A stretch of DNA of 6,197 bases from an uncultured Maribacter sp. (GTDB lineage: Bacteria; Bacteroidota; Bacteroidia; Flavobacteriales; Flavobacteriaceae), in NCBI GenBank assembly GCA_905479535.1, contig CAJQMW010000555.1, positions 1 to 6,197 of the forward strand, read 5' to 3'. Below, piece after piece: positions 1 through 5,171 of the stretch (positions are counted from its first letter, which is position 1; the number at the start of each line of letters is the position of its first letter). Position numbers and translations under genes: made by a program. A model generated the notes under the pieces. It had not been told where the DNA came from and did no database searches. It saw nothing but the letters and a program-made list of their open reading frames with translations.

Positions 1-425
1 ATATCTCCGTTTAACTGCGTATTGTATATTTTGAGGGGTTTTGCCGTACTATTAGGAATCGTATTTAACGGAGAACCGTCCTGACTGAAGCGTGACCCAT
101 GGACATCGCAATAAAAAATTCCACCATCTTGGGAAATAAACCGTACCTGATCGTAATTTTGATGACTACAGACCTGTGTAGCGGCCACAAACTCTCCTTC
201 CAGATTTTTTACTACAACCACTAAGTTCTTTAAAATGAAACCACCATTATTTGCAAGCTTGGCTCCTTCCGTTGAAGTCAAATTTACCGTAAAATCCACA
301 CCTGTAGGGGGTTCAACAAGATTGCCATTTATAGCATCATCCTTGCCACAGCCTCCCAAACAAGGAAATGTTATAGCAAATGCGGCACCGCTCCCTAAAC
401 TTCGTAAAAACTCTTTTCTTTCCAT
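1..425 (-). CDS. Rieske-type [2Fe-2S] lipoprotein (partial, C-terminus beyond window edge)
   Basis: Conceptual translation of the minus strand gives 141 codons that stay open to base 1, so the C-terminus is missing. The Rieske cluster ligands are visible as C86-S-H88 and C106-D-V-H109 with 17 residues between H88 and C106, followed by G-S-R-F as in the usual C-x-x-H-G-x-x-F. The extra cysteines that form the disulfide in cytochrome bc-type Rieske proteins are absent, so this resembles the ferredoxin-like Rieske class. The N-terminus (residues 1-26) is a short export signal ending in a lipobox L23-G-G-C26 followed by G-K-D-D, typical of Bacteroidota lipoproteins, and it begins with a Tat-like R-K-x-F-L stretch. 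The protein is probably an envelope electron carrier; its partner is unknown. I chose the start at 425 because it gives a standard signal length; an in-frame ATG at 440 would add five residues. It follows purM by about 50 bp on the same strand with no visible terminator between them, so co-transcription is likely. Confidence 0.85.
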   Translation of the reverse strand, partial: MERKEFLRSLGSGAAFAITFPCLGGCGKDDAINGNLVEPPTGVDFTVNLTSTEGAKLANNGGFILKNLVVVVKNLEGEFVAATQVCSHQNYDQVRFISQDGGIFYCDVHGSRFSQDGSPLNTIPNSTAKPLKIYNTQLNGD

Positions 426-474
426 AACAACATATTTCATTATAAGAACGAAGTAATGGACCTATTCGTATACC

Positions 475-1653
475 TTAATACACAAACGTTCCGTACTTGC
501 TGGTGATAGTGAGTTTTTTTGAATCGGCCTTTTCTACCCGTCCAATTAATTGGGCATCAACACCAAAGCTCGTGGAGATGGCAATCAAATCCTGTGCCAC
601 ATCTATATTTACGTACAGTTCCAACCTGTGGCCACAGTTGAATACCTGGTACATTTCCCTCCAATCCGTGCCGGATTGCTCTTGTATCAACTTAAAAAGT
701 GGAGGTATTTCAAAAAGATTGTCCTTTATAATATGGAAGTCCTCAACAAAATGTAAAATCTTGGTCTGCGCACCTCCACTGCAATGGATCATGCCGTGAA
801 TTTGTTCGCTGTTATATTTGGATAATACTTTCTTGATGATGGGTGCATAGGTCCTAGTTGGAGACAAGACCAATTTGCCTGCATCCAATGGTGACTCCGC
901 TACCGGGTCCGTTAGTTTTGTGTCCCCGGAGTACACCAAATCCGATGGAACTTCGGCATCAAAGCTTTCGGGGAATTTTTCTGCAAGATATTTGGAAAAA
1001 ACATCGTGTCTGGCAGAGGTCAAACCATTGCTTCCCATTCCACCGTTATACTCTTTTTCATAGGTCGCTTTACCAAAAGAGGCCAAACCAACGATTACAT
1101 CTCCATCTTTGATGTTAGCATTATCAATAACCCGGTCACGTTTTAATCGTGCGGTAACCGTTGAATCCACTATTATCGTTCGGACCAGATCTCCTACGTC
1201 CGCAGTTTCTCCTCCCGTGGAATGTATGGTAATGCCATGTTCCTTTAAATCGGCAATCAACTCTTCCGTTCCATTGATTATTGCTGAAAGCACTTCTCCG
1301 GGAATTTTATTCTTATTTCTTCCTATGGTTGAGGATAGCATAATATTATCCGTAGCCCCAACACAAATCAAATCATCGATGTTCATAATGAGGGCATCTT
1401 GTGCGATACCCTTCCAAACCGAAATATCCCCGGTCTCCTTCCAATACATGTATGCCAGCGAAGACTTTGTGCCGGCACCATCAACATGCATTACCAAGCA
1501 GTAATCCTCGTCTCCCGTTAAATAATCCGGAACAATTTTACAGAAAGCCCTAGGAAATAGGCCTTTATCAATATTTTTGATGGCATTGTGCACATCTTCC
1601 TTAGATGCGGAAACACCTCTTTGATTATAGCGTTCACTAGCAGTTGAGGACAT
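475..1653 (-). CDS. purM: Phosphoribosylformylglycinamidine cyclo-ligase (AIR synthase), long Bacteroidota form
   Basis: Complete 392-residue protein of the PurM/AIR-synthase superfamily. AIR synthase makes aminoimidazole ribonucleotide from FGAM with ATP in the cytosolic purine pathway. Visible motifs: D-G-A-G-T-K (58-63, the ATP/phosphate-binding D-G-x-G-T-K), N-I-D-D with C-V-G-A-T (91-101), the T-G-G-E-T-A stretch (146-151), G-S-N-G (207-210), S-P-T-R-T-Y (264-269), H-C-S-G-G (290-294) and E-M-Y-x-V-F-N (333-339). These follow the family order: N-terminal AIRS domain to about residue 170, then the C-terminal AIRS_C domain. It is longer than the roughly 330-350 residues of typical bacterial PurM and lacks the usual A-G-V-D-I motif near the N-terminus, having Q-R-G-V-S-A instead. 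From memory this matches the long Bacteroidota form, often labelled PurM or 'AIR synthase related protein'. The exact activity is inferred from the family. It lies 68 bp downstream of glnN on the same strand. Confidence 0.85.
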   Translation of the reverse strand: MSSTASERYNQRGVSASKEDVHNAIKNIDKGLFPRAFCKIVPDYLTGDEDYCLVMHVDGAGTKSSLAYMYWKETGDISVWKGIAQDALIMNIDDLICVGATDNIMLSSTIGRNKNKIPGEVLSAIINGTEELIADLKEHGITIHSTGGETADVGDLVRTIIVDSTVTARLKRDRVIDNANIKDGDVIVGLASFGKATYEKEYNGGMGSNGLTSARHDVFSKYLAEKFPESFDAEVPSDLVYSGDTKLTDPVAESPLDAGKLVLSPTRTYAPIIKKVLSKYNSEQIHGMIHCSGGAQTKILHFVEDFHIIKDNLFEIPPLFKLIQEQSGTDWREMYQVFNCGHRLELYVNIDVAQDLIAISTSFGVDAQLIGRVEKADSKKLTITSKYGTFVY

Positions 1654-1661
1654 AGGATTTG

Positions 1662-1690
1662 TTTAAGGCAAAAATAGAAGAATCCTTAAA
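1662..1690. repeat. Inverted repeat upstream of purM (possible operator)
   Basis: Perfect 7-bp inverted repeat TTTAAGG (1662-1668) and CCTTAAA (1684-1690) separated by 15 bp. The spacer holds a TAnnTTTG-like promoter element for purM on the minus strand. A second, overlapping 6-bp pair, AGGATT (1654-1659) and AATCCT (1681-1686), also flanks it. The position between the promoter element and the purM start would suit an operator or a 5'-leader hairpin. The stem is AT-rich with no adjoining T-run, so a terminator for glnN is less likely. Confidence 0.35.
1669..1676 (-). promoter_or_regulatory. Candidate -7 element for purM (TATTTTTG)
   Basis: On the minus strand this reads TATTTTTG, a full match to the Bacteroidota -7 consensus TAnnTTTG, ending 15 bp before the purM ATG. 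No convincing TTTG/TTG -33 box lies at the expected distance upstream, and the motif is short in AT-rich DNA. It would give purM a promoter independent of glnN with a very short leader. Confidence 0.3.
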
Positions 1691-1721
1691 ATAGTCCCCC
1701 TCATGTAAGCTGATGTTGCTA

Positions 1722-3908
1722 TTATTTTATAAACAATAGTTCCCTATACTTCGTCAATGGCCATAATTGGTCGTCAACCAATTTTTCAAGTTTGTCACAG
1801 TGTAGTCGAATCTCATTAAAATAAGGCATCACATCATTGCAATAAGCCATAGCTTTCTTTTTGCTATCGGTCATCGCATTTGCCTTTTTCCGGGCATTGG
1901 TCATGGCATCCGTCTTTTCCTTGATACTAACTATGTGCTCGGCAATTTCCTCTATCATGGTCAATTGGCCCTCTGAGAATTTTTTATGGGCCGCACCGTA
2001 AATTTCCTTAAGTCCTGATACATTGGTAATCAACTTATTTTGATAGGCCAAAGCAGCCGGAATTATATAGCTATAGACCAACTCGTTATATACCCTACCT
2101 TCTATTTGTAAGTGTAGAATATAAGCTTCCAACTCTACTTCTTGCCTTGCGGCAATCTCCACCTCACTCAATACCTTCATCTCTTTTAATAGAGATAAGC
2201 TTTCTTTTGATGTCAATATATTTAGGGCATCAGGCGTATTTCTGTTATGGCTTAGCTTTCTTTTCCTTGCTTCATTCTCCCACTCTTTACTGTAACCGTC
2301 CCCATCAAAACGGATCCGCTTTGAGGTTTTGATGTATTCCCGCAAAACATTAAATATTGCTTCATCCTTTTTGAGGTTCTTTTTATCGATCAAGATATCC
2401 ACCTCCTTTTTGAAGTCCTTGAGCTGTTTGGCAACGATCGTATTTAAAATGGTCATCGGTTTAGCACAATTCGTCTTTGCCCCTACCCCGCGCATTTCAA
2501 ACTTATTGCCCGTAAAGGCGAATGGCGAGGTTCTGTTGCGATCGGTGTTATCCAAGAGAATTTCCGGTATTTTACCGACTACGTTCAATTTCAACTCCGT
2601 CTTTTCCTCAGGAGAAAGTTTACCCTTGGAAACACCTTCCAGCTCATCCAGAACACTGCTTAACTGACTACCGATAAAAATAGAGAATATAGCCGGAGGG
2701 GCTTCGTTCGCCCCTAGTCTATGGTCGTTACTAGCGGAAGCTATGGAAGAGCGCAAGAGTTCCTCATAAGTATCTACCGCCTTTATTGTATTTATAAAAA
2801 AGGTAAGGAATTGTAAATTTTTCATCGGTGTAGAACCAGGACTTAAAAGATTAACCCCCGTGTCGGTCGCCAAAGACCAATTGTTATGTTTTCCCGAACC
2901 GTTCACCCCGTCAAAAGGCTTTTCATGAAACAGCACCTTAAAACCGTGCTTATCGGCCATCTTTTCCATCACATCCATTAAGAGCAGATTATGATCCACG
3001 GCCAGATTGGCTTCTTCGAATACTGGGGCCAGTTCAAACTGATTGGGAGCAACTTCATTATGTCTAGTCTTAACAGGTATGCCAAGTTTCGTACACTCTT
3101 TTTCCAAATCACTCATAAAACCAAGTACCCGACTTGGTATAACCCCAAAATAATGATCGTCCAATTGTTGTCCTTTAGCAGCGGCATTACCCACTAAGGT
3201 TCGTCCGGTTAGAATAATATCCGGACGCGAATTAGCAAGGGCCTTATCGATTAAAAAATACTCCTGTTCCCAACCTAAGGTAGCGTTGACCTTGGAAACA
3301 TTTTTATCAAAGTATTTGGCTACGGCCGTGGCGGACTCATCCACCGCACTCAAAGCTCGTAATAACGGTGCCTTATTATCCAAGGCTTCCCCGGTGTAGG
3401 AAACGAATATCGTAGGAATACATAAGGTCGTGCCATAAATAAATGCCGGTGATGTGGGGTCCCAAGCGGTATATCCCCTGGCCTCAAAGGTGTTTCGGAT
3501 ACCTCCGCTTGGAAAACTGGAAGCATCCGGTTCCTGTTGTACCAATTGTCCGCCTCCAAATTTCTCCACTGATGTTCCATCTGGTAAGAGGTCAAAAAAG
3601 GCATCATGCTTTTCCGCAGTGGCCCCTGTTAATGGTTGAAACCAGTGTGTATAGTGCGTCGCACCCATAGATATGGCCCAACCCTTTATGGCCTCCGCAA
3701 CTTGGTCCGCCAGTTTCCTATCGATTTTGGAACCGGAAAATATGGCCCCCTTCACGCTTTCCAAAGCATCTTTGGTGAGGTACTGGAGCATCTTTTTTTC
3801 ATTGAAAACGTTTTGGCCAAATAAATCCGACCGTCTTCCCTTTTCCTCAATGGCTATTGGAGCTCTATTATAGCTTTCTTGAATAGCTGAAAATCTTAAT
3901 ATAGACAT
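1722..3908 (-). CDS. glnN: Glutamine synthetase type III
   Basis: Complete 728-residue type III glutamine synthetase, the usual family length (about 700-730) and much longer than types I and II. It makes glutamine from glutamate and ammonium with ATP in the cytosol. Visible in order: the GSIII N-terminal region with A-T-H-Y-T-H-W-F-Q-P (83-92) and S-F-P-S-G-G-I-R-x-T-F-E-A-R-G-Y (131-146); the metal-binding G-W-E-Q-E-Y (212-217, E214 and E216); R-H-N-E-V-A-P-x-Q-F-E (282-292, further glutamate ligands); N-G-S-G-K-H-N-N-W-S (336-345, H341); the D-H-R-L-G-A-N-E-A-P-P loop (395-405); D-R-N-R-T-S-P-F-A-F-T-G-N-K-F-E-M-R (456-473); and a charged helical C-terminal region to 728. All expected active-site motifs are present, so the enzyme looks intact. 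There is no type I adenylylation site. It is transcribed divergently from the type II enzyme across a 188-bp gap and is followed by purM 68 bp downstream. Confidence 0.97.
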   Translation of the reverse strand: MSILRFSAIQESYNRAPIAIEEKGRRSDLFGQNVFNEKKMLQYLTKDALESVKGAIFSGSKIDRKLADQVAEAIKGWAISMGATHYTHWFQPLTGATAEKHDAFFDLLPDGTSVEKFGGGQLVQQEPDASSFPSGGIRNTFEARGYTAWDPTSPAFIYGTTLCIPTIFVSYTGEALDNKAPLLRALSAVDESATAVAKYFDKNVSKVNATLGWEQEYFLIDKALANSRPDIILTGRTLVGNAAAKGQQLDDHYFGVIPSRVLGFMSDLEKECTKLGIPVKTRHNEVAPNQFELAPVFEEANLAVDHNLLLMDVMEKMADKHGFKVLFHEKPFDGVNGSGKHNNWSLATDTGVNLLSPGSTPMKNLQFLTFFINTIKAVDTYEELLRSSIASASNDHRLGANEAPPAIFSIFIGSQLSSVLDELEGVSKGKLSPEEKTELKLNVVGKIPEILLDNTDRNRTSPFAFTGNKFEMRGVGAKTNCAKPMTILNTIVAKQLKDFKKEVDILIDKKNLKKDEAIFNVLREYIKTSKRIRFDGDGYSKEWENEARKRKLSHNRNTPDALNILTSKESLSLLKEMKVLSEVEIAARQEVELEAYILHLQIEGRVYNELVYSYIIPAALAYQNKLITNVSGLKEIYGAAHKKFSEGQLTMIEEIAEHIVSIKEKTDAMTNARKKANAMTDSKKKAMAYCNDVMPYFNEIRLHCDKLEKLVDDQLWPLTKYRELLFIK

Positions 3909-3928
3909 AGACTCAATTATTGATTCAG

Positions 3929-3936
3929 CAAAATTA
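3929..3936 (-). promoter_or_regulatory. Candidate -7 element for glnN (TAATTTTG)
   Basis: The minus strand reads TAATTTTG, a full match to the Bacteroidota -7 consensus TAnnTTTG, ending 20 bp before the glnN ATG at 3908. The predicted leader would be about 10-15 nt. A clear -33 TTTG box at 19-21 bp spacing is not visible, so the call rests on this box and its position. Confidence 0.4.
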
Positions 3937-3975
3937 CGTTCTTAGATTATATATTTGATAAAATACCCGATAAAA

Positions 3976-4024
3976 TTAGGGGGCTATTCGCAATTAGTTC
4001 ATTTTTTGAACATTTACCCCCTAA
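3976..4024. promoter_or_regulatory. Nested inverted repeats in the glnN/glnII divergent control region
   Basis: An outer 8-bp perfect inverted repeat, TTAGGGGG (3976-3983) and CCCCCTAA (4017-4024), spans a 33-bp spacer. Inside it lies a second perfect pair, GTTCA (3997-4001) and TGAAC (4007-4011), around five T. The structure lies between the two candidate promoters, about 40 bp upstream of the glnN -7 box and 28 bp upstream of the glnII -7 box. That placement suits a shared activator or repressor site. The five-base G and C runs stand out in this AT-rich gap. No known regulator consensus is recognised. Confidence 0.4.
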
Positions 4025-4051
4025 AAAATTCATAGAATACAACAAAAAACA

Positions 4052-4059
4052 TATTTTTG
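4052..4059 (+). promoter_or_regulatory. Candidate -7 element for the type II glutamine synthetase (TATTTTTG)
   Basis: TATTTTTG matches the Bacteroidota -7 consensus TAnnTTTG and lies 37 bp before the ATG at 4097, giving a leader of about 30 nt. The best -33 candidate at the right spacing is a weak TTC around 4029-4031. The low-quality upstream box would fit an activated promoter, but this is inference. Confidence 0.4.
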
Positions 4060-4096
4060 TTCGTCATTTATTTCAGAAACATAACTACCACAAATT

Positions 4097-5113
4097 ATGA
4101 GCAAAACAAAATTAGAATACATCTGGTTAGATGGTTATTTCCCAACACAGAACATGCGAAGCAAGACCAAGGTCGTTAATGACTTCGGAGGTAAACTGGA
4201 GGACTGCCCAATGTGGTCTTTTGATGGAAGTTCAACAAGGCAAGCTAAAGGGGGTTCCTCTGACTGTTTGCTAAAACCTGTAGCAATTTTTCCGGATCCA
4301 GCAAGAAAGAACGGCTTTTTAGTTATGACGGAAGTTTTAAATGCAGATGGAACGCCTCACGTGTCCAACGGTAGGTCAACTATTGACGATGATGATAATG
4401 ATTTCTGGTTTGGATTTGAACAAGAATATTTCATAATGGACACTGCTACTGATTTACCTTTAGGTTTCCCACGAGGTGGTTATCCGGCTCCACAGGGAAT
4501 GTACTATTGTTCAGTAGGTGGAAAAAATACCCATGGAAGGGATTTGGTCGAGGAGCACGCAGATCTTTGTATTGCGGCCGGCATCAACTTTGAAGGAATA
4601 AACCAAGAGGTTGCTTCCGGACAATGGGAGTTCCAATTGTTCGCTAAAGGTGCTAAAAAAGCAGGTGACGAAATCTGGGTGGCAAGATATTTATTAGACA
4701 GACTTACAGAATCTTACGGTTATTACATTGAGTACCACCCAAAACCATTGGGAAAAGATATGGATTGGAACGGTTCCGGTATGCACGCCAACTTCTCGAA
4801 TACCACTTTGAGAACTTGTGGGGACAGAGCTACCTACGAAAAAATCTGCGAAGCATTCCGTCCGGTCGTTAAGGAACATATTGCCGTTTACGGTGAGTTT
4901 AACGATCAACGTTTGACCGGGGAGCATGAAACCCAATCCATTAATGAGTTCAGCTTCGGAATTTCTGACCGTGGTGCATCCATCCGTATTCCTATCGCAA
5001 CGGTAGAGAGTGGTTGGAAAGGATGGCTGGAAGACAGGAGACCTGCTTCTAACGGAGATCCATACAAAATTGCGGGAAGAATCGTAAAAACGGTGAAAAG
5101 TGCAAAAGTATAG
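4097..5113 (+). CDS. glnII: Glutamine synthetase type II (eukaryotic-type, beta-grasp)
   Basis: Complete 338-residue type II glutamine synthetase, the class found in eukaryotes and some bacteria (usually 330-370 residues). It condenses glutamate and ammonium to glutamine with ATP in the cytosol. The N-terminal beta-grasp domain carries W-S-F-D-G-S-S-T (40-47). The catalytic domain shows W-F-G-F-E-Q-E-Y (104-111, metal ligands E108 and E110), G-R-D-x-V-E-x-H (147-154), G-I-N-x-E-V (167-172, E171), G-Q-W-E-F-Q (175-180, E178), W-N-G-S-G-M-H (224-230, H230), R-L-T-G-x-H-E-T (272-279), D-R-G-A-S-I-R (291-297) and L-E-D-R-R-P-A-S-N-x-D-P-Y (311-323). All expected catalytic positions are present. 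The type I adenylylation loop is absent, as in the family. The start fits the family N-terminus. The gene ends in tandem in-frame TAG stops (5111-5116), followed by a strong terminator. It lies divergent from glnN, so this organism has two different glutamine synthetase classes at one locus. Confidence 0.96.
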   Translation: MSKTKLEYIWLDGYFPTQNMRSKTKVVNDFGGKLEDCPMWSFDGSSTRQAKGGSSDCLLKPVAIFPDPARKNGFLVMTEVLNADGTPHVSNGRSTIDDDDNDFWFGFEQEYFIMDTATDLPLGFPRGGYPAPQGMYYCSVGGKNTHGRDLVEEHADLCIAAGINFEGINQEVASGQWEFQLFAKGAKKAGDEIWVARYLLDRLTESYGYYIEYHPKPLGKDMDWNGSGMHANFSNTTLRTCGDRATYEKICEAFRPVVKEHIAVYGEFNDQRLTGEHETQSINEFSFGISDRGASIRIPIATVESGWKGWLEDRRPASNGDPYKIAGRIVKTVKSAKV

Positions 5114-5136
5114 TAGACCAGATTAATTGTTGAAAT

Positions 5137-5171
5137 AAAAAACGCCTTGGAAAATTCCCAAGGCGTTTTTT
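5137..5171. terminator. Bidirectional rho-independent terminator between convergent genes
   Basis: A perfect 14-bp stem, 5137-5150 (AAAA then ACGCCTTGG-type arm) pairing with 5158-5171, closes a 7-nt loop (5151-5157). The GC-rich core is CGCCTTGG/CCAAGGCG. On the plus strand it ends in six T (5166-5171), 23 bp after the stop of the type II glutamine synthetase. On the minus strand the same hairpin ends in six T as well (complement of 5142-5137), serving the gene ending at 5170. The minus-strand TAA stop (5172-5170) overlaps the outer base of the stem. Confidence 0.92.

Noticed and set aside
2..440. ATG at 440 as start of the Rieske protein
   Set aside because: It is possible, but the ATG at 425 gives a more typical short lipoprotein signal beginning with charged residues; the choice changes only five residues.
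235..456. 73-residue plus-strand open frame
   Set aside because: It is antisense to the Rieske lipoprotein gene, whose minus-strand translation carries clear cluster-binding motifs; the plus-strand product has no recognisable features.
438..458. CATTA/TAATG inverted repeat in the purM-Rieske gap
   Set aside because: It is only 5 bp, AT-rich and without a T-run; expected by chance.
1109..1504. 131-residue plus-strand open frame opposite purM
   Set aside because: It is the longest shadow frame, but it lies fully antisense to conserved PurM motifs and shows no domain signature or promoter.
1858..1920. Repetitive A-M-T-x-x-(R/K)-K-K-A stretch near residues 667-688 of GSIII as a recent internal duplication
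   Set aside because: The repeat is short and imperfect, in a helical C-terminal region that is naturally rich in Ala, Lys and Met in this family; it is not convincing as a duplication event.
3350..3607. 85-residue minus-strand open frame in another frame within glnN
   Set aside because: It lies wholly inside a strongly supported glnN coding region whose motifs on both sides are continuous in the main frame.
4694..4936. 80-residue minus-strand open frame opposite the type II glutamine synthetase
   Set aside because: It lies opposite the most conserved catalytic segment of the enzyme; its residues simply mirror that coding constraint.
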